64,000 nt of DNA from Candidatus Parcubacteria bacterium (lineage in GTDB: Bacteria; Patescibacteriota; Microgenomatia; UBA12405): NCBI GenBank assembly GCA_023443725.1, contig JAEZTF010000007.1:124001-188000 (forward strand), written 5' to 3'. The position numbers were made by a program, and so were the translations under genes. Position 1 is the stretch's first letter, and the number at the start of each line of letters is the position of its first letter. The notes beneath the pieces were generated by a model. It had not been told where the DNA came from. It was given only the letters and a program-made list of their open reading frames with translations, and searched no databases. Of this stretch, positions 41,818 through 49,840 are shown piece by piece.

Positions 41818-44256
41818 TTATATTACTAAGTTTACCATCTTAGCTGGTATATATATCTCTTTAACTATCTTTTTGTCTCCCAACCATTTTATTATCTCAT
41901 TATTTTCTTTAGCCATTTTTAAAACCATCTCTTTGTTATTAATTTCTTTATTATCAACTAAGATACTACTTCTGACTTTTCCATTGATAGCCACCATTAC
42001 TTTGATCTCTTTATCTATTAAATATTTTTCATTTACTTCTGGCCAAGCACTTTGATGAATTGATTCATTATCTAACTGACTGTAAAGTTCTTCGACTGTA
42101 TAAGGAGCTAATGGAGCCAATAATTTTAAAATCTTTTTTATATCTTCAATTGATATATTTATTGATTTACTTACAGTTAAACCATTTAACATTTCCATCA
42201 TCTTGGCAATAGCTGTATTGTATTTAAAAGCTTCGAGATCCTCTGTCACTCCTTTAATAGTCTTGTTTATAATCATACTAACTTCATCACTGCTAACAGT
42301 TTCGTTATTTGACTGATTAGTAAATTGTCCAATAAACTTCTCAAATCTATCTAAAAATCTTTTAACTCCCATTAAAGTTTTTTCATTCCAAGCCATAGTT
42401 GAATCAAATGGACCCATAAACATTAAATACATTCGGGTTACATCAACTCCATATTTATCCGCTACAGTTTCTGGAATTATCACATTACCTCGAGATTTAC
42501 TCATTCTTTGATTATCTGGACCCAAAATTACCCCATGAGAGATTCTTTTATAATATGGCTCAGGATTCCCTTCTGGTAAAACCCCTAAGTCATATAAAAA
42601 TTTATAAATGAATCGAGAATATAACAAATGAAGTACATTGTGTTCATCACCACCTATATAAACATCTACCGGTGACCAATATTTTAGTTCCTTTTGACTA
42701 TCACTAAATATATCATCATCTATATCATTCAAAGCTAAATTGCGGTTTATTTTGGAAGCTATAATATAACCCAAAAAATACCAATCACTACCCGCCCAAT
42801 TTGGCATCGTGTCGGTTTCTCTTTCGGCATCTCCACCACAAACAGGACATTTACACTTTACAAAAGATTCAATTTTAGACAATGGACTCTTACCATCATC
42901 AGTTGGTTCATATGCTTCTACTTCTGGTAACACTATAGGTAATTGTTCATCTGGTACTGGCACCCAAGCACATTTTGGACACTTAATCATTGGAATTGGT
43001 TCTCCCCAATAATGTTGACGACTAAAAATCCAATCTCTTAAATGATAAGAAGCGGTTTTTTCTCCAATCCCTTTATTTTCTAACCAATTAATCATCTCCT
43101 TAATTGCTTTCTCTTTAGTTAATCCATTTAAAAATTCCGAATTAATTACCTTTTCTTTTTCATCATAGACACTAATGATTTTTAAATCAAATTTTTTAGC
43201 AAATTCTTCATCTCTTTCATCATGAGCTGGTACCGACATTATTGCTCCAGTGCCATAACTTGCCAATACAAAGTCACTTATCCAAATTGGAATTTCTTTA
43301 TTATTAACTGGGTTAATGGCATAAAGACCACTAAATACTCCCGTTTTATCTTTATTTAACTCTGTCCTTTCCATTTCCGATTTTTTACGCGCATCTTTTA
43401 CATAATTATTTATTTCCTCTTTTATTGTTTTACTAATAGCTACTTCGCTAATTAACTTACTAACTAATTCGTGTTCTGGGGCTATCACCATAAAAGTGGC
43501 TCCAAAAAGAGTGTCTGGTCTAGTGGTAAACACCTCTAAACTTTCTTCATTATCCTTGATTTGAAATTTTACTTTTGCTCCTTCTGATTTCCCAATCCAA
43601 TTAATTTGTTGTTGTTTTACCTTTTCAATAAAATCAGTTTTTTCTAATCCCTCAATTAATTTATCAGCATATTCTGTTATTTTAACTACCCATTGAGATA
43701 TATTTCGTCTGGATACCTCAGCTCCACATCTCTCACATTTTCCATCAACTACTTCTTCATTAGCCAAACCAATTTTACAAGATGGACACCAATTAATCGG
43801 CATCTCTTTCTTGTATGCCAAACCCTTTTTAAATAGTTGAATAAAAATCCATTGAGTCCAACGATAATAGTTTGGATCAGTTGTATTAACCTCTTTTGAC
43901 CAATCAAATGAAAAAGCCAATCTCTTCATCTGTTCTCTAAAATGGTCAGTGTTTTCTTTAGTAATCTCTTGCGGCTTTCGTTTCATTTTTATGGCATAAT
44001 TCTCTGTTGGTAAACCAAAAGCATCCCATCCCATCGGAAATAATACATTATTACCCCTCATTCGCCAAAAACGAGCATAAACATCAGCTCCTGTAAAACT
44101 AAAAGCATGGCCAATATGAAGACCAGTACCACTTGGATATGGAAATTCTACTAGTACATATTTTTTCTTTTTATCACTTTCGTCTTTAGCCGCACAAATT
44201 TCTGAGTGCTGATCCCAATATTTTTGCCATTTATTTTCTACTAACTTAAAATCCAT
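41818..44256 (-). CDS. leuS: Leucyl-tRNA synthetase
   Basis: Class I synthetase. HIGH region FPYPSGTGLHIGHAFS near residue 39, zinc knuckle CPSCK...CERCG near 157, CP1 editing domain with TTRPDTLFGATFMVIAPEHELV near 224 and a second CPKC...CPVCG pair (about 420-470), KMSKS as RMSKSRGN near 582, then the anticodon-binding and C-terminal domains. Length 812 is normal. No T-box or leader is visible in the short upstream gap. Confidence 0.97.
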   Translation of the reverse strand: MDFKLVENKWQKYWDQHSEICAAKDESDKKKKYVLVEFPYPSGTGLHIGHAFSFTGADVYARFWRMRGNNVLFPMGWDAFGLPTENYAIKMKRKPQEITKENTDHFREQMKRLAFSFDWSKEVNTTDPNYYRWTQWIFIQLFKKGLAYKKEMPINWCPSCKIGLANEEVVDGKCERCGAEVSRRNISQWVVKITEYADKLIEGLEKTDFIEKVKQQQINWIGKSEGAKVKFQIKDNEESLEVFTTRPDTLFGATFMVIAPEHELVSKLISEVAISKTIKEEINNYVKDARKKSEMERTELNKDKTGVFSGLYAINPVNNKEIPIWISDFVLASYGTGAIMSVPAHDERDEEFAKKFDLKIISVYDEKEKVINSEFLNGLTKEKAIKEMINWLENKGIGEKTASYHLRDWIFSRQHYWGEPIPMIKCPKCAWVPVPDEQLPIVLPEVEAYEPTDDGKSPLSKIESFVKCKCPVCGGDAERETDTMPNWAGSDWYFLGYIIASKINRNLALNDIDDDIFSDSQKELKYWSPVDVYIGGDEHNVLHLLYSRFIYKFLYDLGVLPEGNPEPYYKRISHGVILGPDNQRMSKSRGNVIIPETVADKYGVDVTRMYLMFMGPFDSTMAWNEKTLMGVKRFLDRFEKFIGQFTNQSNNETVSSDEVSMIINKTIKGVTEDLEAFKYNTAIAKMMEMLNGLTVSKSINISIEDIKKILKLLAPLAPYTVEELYSQLDNESIHQSAWPEVNEKYLIDKEIKVMVAINGKVRSSILVDNKEINNKEMVLKMAKENNEIIKWLGDKKIVKEIYIPAKMVNLVI

Positions 44257-44308
44257 ACGGTATTTTACTACAAAATATTACTTTTATGGTAAGATTTATC
44301 ATATTCAC

Positions 44309-45286
44309 ATGAAGAAATTTTTTCTCCAGGTCGCAATTATTTTAATATTTTTAATAATTGGGATTATTATTGGTAAAAAAATATATTCTGTTCCTGAAGA
44401 ATCTCTACAACAAGAAGTTCGCAAATCATTTAACTATAAATTCATTAGCCCTCTCCTAGAATGCAATTCTAATACTCCTAGTAACAATCTTTCTACTATC
44501 AAACATCAAGTCCAAGACGTTATTAATCAACAAATTAATCAAAAAAATATCAGTTTTGCTTCTGTATATTTTAGAGATCTTAATAATGGACCGTGGTTTG
44601 GAATTAATGAAAAAGAATATTTTACTCCTGCTAGTTTAGTCAAAGTACCAGTTTTAATTACTTATTATAAAAAAGCTGAAAAAAATCCAGAAATTTTAAA
44701 ACAAACTATTATTAACAAAGAAGATTTAAATTCTGGTAGTCAGATTCAGAATATTAAACCGTCCGAAATTCTTACTCCTAATTTAGACTACACTATTAAC
44801 GATCTTATTAATCGCATGATAATTCATTCCGATAATGACGCTTATAATGACTTAGTGAATAATATTAATGGTGACGAAATAGTAAAAACTTATAATGATC
44901 TTGATGTTGATATCTCAAAAGCTTTTACTAACCCAAATGGAAATATTTTAACCGTTAAAGATTATGCTTCTTTTTTTAGAATTCTTTACAATGCTTCATA
45001 TTTAAATAAGGATATGTCTGAAAGGGCTTTAGATTTACTTTCGCAAACAGATTACAAACAAGGATTGGTTGCTGGTGTTTCTAAAAATATTCCCATTGCT
45101 CATAAATTTGGGGAGCGAATTTATAGTGATACTAATGAAGTTCAACTTCATGATTGCGGTATTGTCTATTTACCTCAAAAACCATATCTTCTTTGTATTA
45201 TGACTCGAAGTCAAAATATTGATAAAGCCACCGAAACTATTAAATTAGTTTCCAAAAAAGTTTTTGAGTATATAAATTCAAATTAA
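44309..45286 (+). CDS. Membrane-anchored class A beta-lactamase-like serine hydrolase
   Basis: N-terminal membrane helix (residues 5-24), then a penicillin-recognising fold: nucleophile SLVK in TPASLVKVPVL near residue 108, SDN in HSDNDA near 172, and HKFGE near 265 where the usual KTG triad stands. Glu166-type residue is not obvious. It may be a wall-modifying or receptor-like enzyme rather than a true beta-lactamase. Extended -10 TGGTAAGAT lies 13 nt upstream. 3' end overlaps the next, convergent gene by 4 bp. Confidence 0.8.
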   Translation: MKKFFLQVAIILIFLIIGIIIGKKIYSVPEESLQQEVRKSFNYKFISPLLECNSNTPSNNLSTIKHQVQDVINQQINQKNISFASVYFRDLNNGPWFGINEKEYFTPASLVKVPVLITYYKKAEKNPEILKQTIINKEDLNSGSQIQNIKPSEILTPNLDYTINDLINRMIIHSDNDAYNDLVNNINGDEIVKTYNDLDVDISKAFTNPNGNILTVKDYASFFRILYNASYLNKDMSERALDLLSQTDYKQGLVAGVSKNIPIAHKFGERIYSDTNEVQLHDCGIVYLPQKPYLLCIMTRSQNIDKATETIKLVSKKVFEYINSN

Positions 45287-45537
45287 TCGGCAATACCCAT
45301 GCCTTTATTGAATTCATCAGTAGCCTGTCTACTTTCTTCACCCATATGAACTTCATCTCGTAGGGCCATCTTCTGTTGATCATTCATATATGATCCTTTA
45401 GATATTCCCTTCTCCGTACAAAAAGTATGTCTTTCTTGTAATTCAGTTTGACCATTATCTAAGACGATTTTTTCAGTTTTACCAAATTTAGTTCCCAGAA
45501 GTTTTGCCACTTGATCTGCACTTGTAATTTCTTTCAT
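45283..45537 (-). CDS. Small conserved-looking soluble protein
   Basis: 84 residues, polar, unknown function (MKEITSADQVAKLLGTKFGKTE...). An extended -10 TGGTAGAAT lies 9 nt before the ATG. It sits in the direction of the comEC-type MBL gene 21 bp downstream of that gene's stop, so it may share its transcript. Confidence 0.5.
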   Translation of the reverse strand: MKEITSADQVAKLLGTKFGKTEKIVLDNGQTELQERHTFCTEKGISKGSYMNDQQKMALRDEVHMGEESRQATDEFNKGMGIAD

Positions 45538-45558
45538 ATTTTACCTATTCTACCATAT

Positions 45559-46323
45559 TTAATTCAATTCAAAAACTACATCACCAATTTCATCCGTTCT
45601 TTTAATTTCTATGTTTCTAACTTTTAATCTTTCTAATACTTCTTTTCTTGGATGATCAAATCGATTATTTTTCCCTACACTAATCACTCCTATTTTTGGT
45701 TTCAAAAAATCTAATATTTCGTCGCTGGTTCCATTTTCCGACCCATGATGAGCTACTTTTAAAACGTCCACTTGTTTATCTAAAATCTTTTGCCACACCA
45801 ATCTTTGTTCTGTCTCTTTATCAATATCACCGCTCAAAAAAGCCGTCCATTTTACACTTCCTTTATATATTAAATACTCCGCCACAGAATTTATATTATC
45901 GTCATCAGTTTCTATATTTTTCGTTGGATTGACCACTTCAAAATCAAACATATTAGTACTAATTACATCATTTTGGCTTAACTTTTGTGAGTAATTATTT
46001 TGTTCATTACTAAAATACTTTTCTATTTTGTATCCCTTTTTTAGGTCGTTTAGACCCCCAATATGATCACTGTCTCCATGGGTCACAACCAATACTTCAA
46101 TTGTTTTATCCCAAAACGGCAACTGTCGATTTAAACATTCCAATACTTTTTTATTATCTGGTCCAGTATCTATCAACATTTGGATATTTCTATATGTTGC
46201 CAAAATCGCATCTCCCTGCCCCACATCACAAAACACTACTTTACCTGTTTTATTCGGCAAAGTTATATAAAACAAAACTATTAACGAAATCAAACTCAAA
46301 AACAAAAGTATTCTACTTTTCAT
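45559..46323 (-). CDS. comEC: ComEC C-terminal metallo-beta-lactamase domain, separate gene
   Basis: DNA-uptake protein ComEC normally ends in an MBL-fold nuclease domain. Here a 254-residue protein has one membrane helix (residues 4-22) followed by VVFCDVGQGDAILA, VTHGDSDHIGGL (zinc motif HGDSDH) near residue 80, LSGDIDKETE near 162 and VLKVAHHGSENGTS near 188, ending SVGKNNRFDHPRKEVLERL. These are the diagnostic ComEC MBL motifs. The rest of ComEC is at 46735-47706, with a DUF559 element between. The start ATG lies 5 bp from the end of that element. Confidence 0.85.
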   Translation of the reverse strand: MKSRILLFLSLISLIVLFYITLPNKTGKVVFCDVGQGDAILATYRNIQMLIDTGPDNKKVLECLNRQLPFWDKTIEVLVVTHGDSDHIGGLNDLKKGYKIEKYFSNEQNNYSQKLSQNDVISTNMFDFEVVNPTKNIETDDDNINSVAEYLIYKGSVKWTAFLSGDIDKETEQRLVWQKILDKQVDVLKVAHHGSENGTSDEILDFLKPKIGVISVGKNNRFDHPRKEVLERLKVRNIEIKRTDEIGDVVFELN

Positions 46324-46324
46324 A

Positions 46325-46738
46325 TCAAAACCCTTCTGTCACTTCGTGACATCTCCCCTTGATTAATGGGAGAAGCTCATCTTTAACTTTTAAAAAATCA
46401 TTCAAAACTTGATCATTAGTAAATCTCACTGTTTTTATATTTAATTTTTCTAAGTATTTATCTCTTTCTAAGTCAGAATTTACCCTAGATTCATGAGAAT
46501 CACCATCTATTTCAACAGCAAGTAATAGTTCAGAACAATAAAAATCTAAAATAAACCTAAAAACTGGTTTTTGATGAGTAAATTTATAACCAAATTTATT
46601 TTTTCTTAAAAATTGCCACATTATAAATTCTGCTTGAGTTGGATTATTTCTGTTATTTCTAGCAATTTCTCTTAATTTATCTAAATATTTAATATTCCTT
46701 CTTCTAGTTTTTGCTTCAATATCAACCAAATATTTCAT
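46325..46738 (-). CDS. DUF559 endonuclease-like protein, copy 1
   Basis: 137 residues. The core has NRNNPTQAEFIMWQFLRKNKFGYKF, then FILDFYCSELLLAVEIDGDSH around residues 67-87: an Asp followed by ExD as in Vsr/PD-(D/E)xK nuclease-like folds, then KYLEKLNIKTVRFTNDQVL. This matches DUF559, a family distantly related to very-short-patch repair endonucleases. The last ~14 residues (GRCHEVTEGF) are encoded by the left repeat of the element it lies in. Its ATG overlaps the TGA of the upstream comEC part. Confidence 0.85.
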   Translation of the reverse strand: MKYLVDIEAKTRRRNIKYLDKLREIARNNRNNPTQAEFIMWQFLRKNKFGYKFTHQKPVFRFILDFYCSELLLAVEIDGDSHESRVNSDLERDKYLEKLNIKTVRFTNDQVLNDFLKVKDELLPLIKGRCHEVTEGF

Positions 46739-46818
46739 AAAACACTCCTCTTGATTTTAGTGTTTCCTCCCTTTATCAAGGGAGGATGTCTCGAGTTTAC
46801 CGAGAGACAAGAGGGTTT
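46328..46818. mobile_element. DUF559-carrying REP-like element (element B) inside comEC
   Basis: Left end AAACCCTTCTGTCACTTC and right end CGAGAGACAAGAGGGTTT are inverted versions of each other. Inside each end is a CTCCC/GGGAG-type hairpin. The only gene within is DUF559 copy 1. The element separates the membrane and MBL halves of comEC. Confidence 0.7.
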
Positions 46819-47706
46819 TAATAAAAAATAAATCAAGATCAGATACCACCCTAACAATATCATCCAATTAAAATTTATATTCAAATTTATCCATTTTAAA
46901 TTTCCTATTATTTCTACTATCACCACAAAATATTTTAACAGCGGCATTATTAACCATAAAATTATTTTTCCCATCATTGGTATTATTAAACCAACAATCG
47001 AGCCTAAAAAACCAACTATAGTGATCACTTCTACTATAAATAGTACTAATACATTACTAATTGGACCTATTAAATTTATCTTTCCCAGCCCCAATGCCAT
47101 TATTGGACTAATCCACAAAGCCGCCCAAAAACTTGATCTAAACACATCTTTCCATGGACTACTTATTACTCCAAAGAATGCCCCAAAACTCAACCAAAAA
47201 CTAATTTCTAATATTGATTTAGGCCAAGCTAAAACAATTATTAATCCACTAAAAATTAATCCTCGCCACACATTATATTTTCTCCCCAAAATTTGTGCCC
47301 AATACATAATCGACACCAAAATTAAAGCTCTCACAATTGGAATTTCCCAGCCTACAATATTTAAATAAAACAAAGAAACCAACCAAGCCATTCCAATCGC
47401 CCACTTTCTCCCAATCCACTTTGCCAAGCCCTCAACTATTCCTTTAAAAACTAAAATCATATTAGCCCCACTCACCACCACTAAATGAAGTAATCCGCTA
47501 TTTTTTAATTGGTTATAAAAATCTTTATCAAAATCTTTTTCACCCCAAAGCATTCCATTTAAAAGCGCTGCTTCTTTATTTGGCAAACTTTGATTTACAA
47601 CATATATCAAACTATCCTTCAATACAAACTTATACATCAACAATCCCACTAAAAGCAATCCTGCCCAAATATAAATCTTATTTAAACCCCTCTGTTTCAC
47701 TCTCAT
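46735..47706 (-). CDS. comEC: ComEC transmembrane competence domain, separate gene
   Basis: Channel part of the DNA-uptake machine. About eight membrane helices; diagnostic segment GLLHLVVVSGANMILVFKG near residue 70 and the WRGLIFSGLIIVLAWPKSILEISFWLSFGAFFGV block near 145. The N-terminal OB-like domain of full ComEC is missing, and the first residues (MRVKQRGL) are encoded by REP-like sequence. The last ~25 residues (KPSCLSVNSRHPPLIKGG) are read through element B, so the natural C-terminus was cut by the insertion. Confidence 0.85.
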   Translation of the reverse strand: MRVKQRGLNKIYIWAGLLLVGLLMYKFVLKDSLIYVVNQSLPNKEAALLNGMLWGEKDFDKDFYNQLKNSGLLHLVVVSGANMILVFKGIVEGLAKWIGRKWAIGMAWLVSLFYLNIVGWEIPIVRALILVSIMYWAQILGRKYNVWRGLIFSGLIIVLAWPKSILEISFWLSFGAFFGVISSPWKDVFRSSFWAALWISPIMALGLGKINLIGPISNVLVLFIVEVITIVGFLGSIVGLIIPMMGKIILWLIMPLLKYFVVIVEIIGNLKWINLNINFNWMILLGWYLILIYFLLKPSCLSVNSRHPPLIKGGNTKIKRSVL

Positions 47707-47760
47707 TCAAAACCCCTCACCCCGATATTCATCGGGGAGCTCCCCTTAAAAAAGGGAGCA
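47684..47760. repeat. REP-like units at the comEC start (element E)
   Basis: Two tandem starts, AAACCCCTCTGTTTCAC and AAACCCCTCACCCCGAT, the second followed by CCCCGAT/ATCGGGG and CTCCCCTT/AAGGGAG hairpins. Same family as elements A-D, but here not an inverted pair. Confidence 0.65.
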
Positions 47761-47774
47761 ATCTTAATCTATAA

Positions 47775-47862
47775 ATTTTGCCGCAGATGGTATTTTCAGC
47801 GCGCAAGCCGCTGAGGCCTCTGGCGAAGGTGCGAGCACTGCAAAATATCATCAAGGTAAAAT
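47775..47862. repeat. GC-rich hairpin island between comEA and comEC
   Basis: Outer arms ATTTTGCC...GATGGTATTTTCAG and CTGCAAAATATCATC...GGTAAAAT pair imperfectly over about 28 bp and enclose a GC-rich core (AAGCCGCTGAGGCCTCTGGC). Composition is foreign to the region. Possible repeat element or structured RNA. Confidence 0.5.
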
Positions 47863-47869
47863 AAACACT

Positions 47870-48478
47870 TTATAACGCGATTTCATCTTTAATTTTTTCA
47901 AACAATTTATCTCCAATTCCACTGACCAATTTCAATTCATTTATGTCTTTAAATCCACCATTTTTGGTACGATAATCAATGATCCGACCAGCTATAGCCG
48001 GACCTATTCCTGTCAACTTATCCAAATCCTCTATCGTGGCTGTATTTAATCTAATTATTTTCGATTCACTAATTCCTAGTACTTTGTTATCAATTTTTAT
48101 TTCTTCTCCAACTTTAGGAATATAAATCTTTTGTCCATCTACTAATTTTTCTGCCTGATTTAAATTTTTCTCTACCCATTCTCGGTCAGCATTGACCCCC
48201 AATCCTCCAGCCATAACCAAAATATCAATTATTCTATCCCCATTATTCAATTCATAAACCCCCGGTTTTATTACTTCACCTGCTATATCAATTTTTACTT
48301 TACTATTAACTTGTATATCAATAATTGGGGTCGGACTAATATTTCTTGAAGTTACTTTGATTTCTGTTTTTTCCCAAAAATTATCTTTAAAATTTATTCC
48401 AATTCCCACTACCAACAAAATTATTCCCAAAATCAACAACCCATCGACCAATTGAAATTTACGTAATTTATCTAACAT
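47870..48478 (-). CDS. comEA: ComEA-type DNA-binding competence protein
   Basis: One N-terminal membrane helix (residues ~13-30), an SLBB-like segment (VKIDIAGEVIKPGVYELNNGDRI, residues ~53-75) and a C-terminal helix-hairpin-helix DNA-binding domain (IRLNTATIEDLDKLTGIGPAIAGRIIDYRTKNGGFKDINEL, ~138-178). This is the exact ComEA domain order. It captures DNA outside the membrane and passes it to ComEC, encoded just downstream on the same strand. Confidence 0.93.
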   Translation of the reverse strand: MLDKLRKFQLVDGLLILGIILLVVGIGINFKDNFWEKTEIKVTSRNISPTPIIDIQVNSKVKIDIAGEVIKPGVYELNNGDRIIDILVMAGGLGVNADREWVEKNLNQAEKLVDGQKIYIPKVGEEIKIDNKVLGISESKIIRLNTATIEDLDKLTGIGPAIAGRIIDYRTKNGGFKDINELKLVSGIGDKLFEKIKDEIAL

Positions 48479-48575
48479 AATATCTTAATTTAAGTTTATC
48501 AAAAATAATTTCGTGCTAAAATAGGTGAAACTGTTCGATAGCGAACATTAAAAATAGAAGGGAAAGGGAAAATTT

Positions 48576-48740
48576 ATGGGAGTTATTAAGTATCTTGGGA
48601 GAAAAATCAAACTATGGCATTTTAGGAACAAGCTAGCTCGTTCTCGTTATGGTCGTTTGTTGTATCTGTTTTGTTGCCCAAATTGGCAAAGCATGATCGA
48701 CAACATCATTTCCGACAGTGATCCAAAATTACTTTATTAA
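48576..48740 (+). CDS. Tiny basic protein, first of three tiny genes
   Basis: 54 residues, Arg/Lys-rich in the first half (GRKIKLWHFRNKLARSRYGR), then a short hydrophobic stretch with CC and an acidic tail. Purine-rich AGGGAAAGGG precedes the ATG. Its stop is immediately followed by the ribosome-binding site of the next gene. Function unknown. Confidence 0.5.
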   Translation: MGVIKYLGRKIKLWHFRNKLARSRYGRLLYLFCCPNWQSMIDNIISDSDPKLLY

Positions 48741-48756
48741 AGGAGAGATTTTTACC

Positions 48757-48924
48757 ATGGCAATAAACGAAACTACACCTAAAACAACAACTCTTACAGA
48801 AGAGAGAGACCGTCTTGCCGTTGAAAACGGTTATTCCTCGTTTGCCGCAGTTTGCGAGCACGATCAACTTCTTCAAGAGCAAATAACTCAACTGGCCAAA
48901 CAAAATCTTGGTTATATCGTTTGA
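48757..48924 (+). CDS. Tiny soluble protein, second of three tiny genes
   Basis: 55 residues (MAINETTPKTTTLTEERDRL...), acidic and helical, unknown function. AGGAGAG lies 9 nt before the ATG at 48757. Confidence 0.5.
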   Translation: MAINETTPKTTTLTEERDRLAVENGYSSFAAVCEHDQLLQEQITQLAKQNLGYIV

Positions 48925-48940
48925 GGCAAGGAGAATATTT

Positions 48941-49060
48941 ATGTGTCTTTTAGCTTGCTACTTTTTAAGGCAGAAAGAAGACCTTAAATGTCTTAAACCC
49001 GAACAACGAGCTATCTTCAATATTATCCAATCCATAAATAATATGTTTGGTTATTATTGA
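48941..49060 (+). CDS. Tiny protein, third of three tiny genes
   Basis: 39 residues (MCLLACYFLRQKEDLKCLKP...), with three Cys in the first 17 residues. AAGGAG lies about 7 nt before the ATG. Short enough to doubt, but the spacing within the run supports it. Confidence 0.4.
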   Translation: MCLLACYFLRQKEDLKCLKPEQRAIFNIIQSINNMFGYY

Positions 49061-49101
49061 AGATAATAATCTTTATCACCTTTCCTGTTTGTCTTGCTTT
49101 T

Positions 49102-49160
49102 ACCGGCTCTGGTACAAATTAGTGTTAAAAACACTTCTTTGTATCATCCGGTTTTCTTTT
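49102..49160 (+). terminator. Terminator after the three tiny genes
   Basis: ACCGG/CCGGT outer arms, TACAAA/TTTGTA and AGTGTT/AACACT inner pairs, then a T-rich tail. Confidence 0.75.
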
Positions 49161-49167
49161 TACAAAC

Positions 49168-49196
49168 TTGATACTTTAACCAAAATCAACCATACT
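49168..49196 (+). promoter_or_regulatory. Promoter of the 49202 gene, leaderless configuration
   Basis: TTGATA-17 bp-CATACT with 5 nt to the ATG. Confidence 0.5.
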
Positions 49197-49201
49197 ATTG
49201 T

Positions 49202-49840
49202 ATGTCTCAGATTTTGACTATCTTAATTTATATTCTTTTAGCCTTAACCAGCTTTCTTTTTACTAATTCCGATTTTTCTATTTATACTCCCCAATTAATT
49301 GCTTTCATTTCTATTATTTTCATAATTTTACTTTTTCAAAAAAAACTTTCTCTTCATCTAATTTCTTTTATTATTACCCTAACTGTTTTTTTCACTGGTG
49401 GTCTTAATTCTTCATTTTTCTTTCTAATTTATTTTTTATTATTTACTCTCGCATTTCAAAATCCCCCCTCTACCACCCTGTCTTATTCATTAGTTTTAAT
49501 TTTACTTTTATCTCAATCATTAAATTCAGTTCAATCATTAATTCCACTATCTTCCCTACTTTTAATCACTCCTCTGTCTTGGTTTATCGGCAAACAATAT
49601 CTTGAAAAAGCCAAAATTGAAAATGAACTTTCTGTTGATGAAACTAATTTTTTGATGTGGTTATCTCTCAAATTTAAAACTGGTATTTGTCAAATTATTG
49701 AGACTTCATCAGAACTTTTTTCTACTCCTCTTCAACCAATTCAAAAAGAAAAAATTCGTTATATCAAAGACAGTGCCAAATCTTTACTTAACTCTTCCGA
49801 AAAATTAAAAACTGAAATCGATCAACAATCAGATGAATAA
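49202..49840 (+). CDS. Membrane protein with a cytoplasmic DHp-like helical tail
   Basis: 212 residues: about five or six membrane helices (residues ~5-130), then a soluble helical part ETNFLMWLSLKFKTGICQIIETSSELF...RYIKDSAKSLLNSSEKLK. This layout is like the sensor and dimerisation helix of a histidine kinase, but there is no His at the phosphorylation position and no ATPase domain. It may be a degenerate sensor or scaffold. Its end overlaps the next start (ATGAATAA). Confidence 0.55.
   Translation: MSQILTILIYILLALTSFLFTNSDFSIYTPQLIAFISIIFIILLFQKKLSLHLISFIITLTVFFTGGLNSSFFFLIYFLLFTLAFQNPPSTTLSYSLVLILLLSQSLNSVQSLIPLSSLLLITPLSWFIGKQYLEKAKIENELSVDETNFLMWLSLKFKTGICQIIETSSELFSTPLQPIQKEKIRYIKDSAKSLLNSSEKLKTEIDQQSDE

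Noticed and set aside
44309..45286. Antibiotic-resistance beta-lactamase
   Set aside because: The third catalytic motif is altered and the protein is membrane-anchored; a wall-related hydrolase is at least as likely.
46735..47706. Natural two-gene ComEC with a normal C-terminus
   Set aside because: The C-terminal ~25 residues are encoded by the repeat of element B, so an insertion explains the split better, although a pre-existing split cannot be fully excluded.
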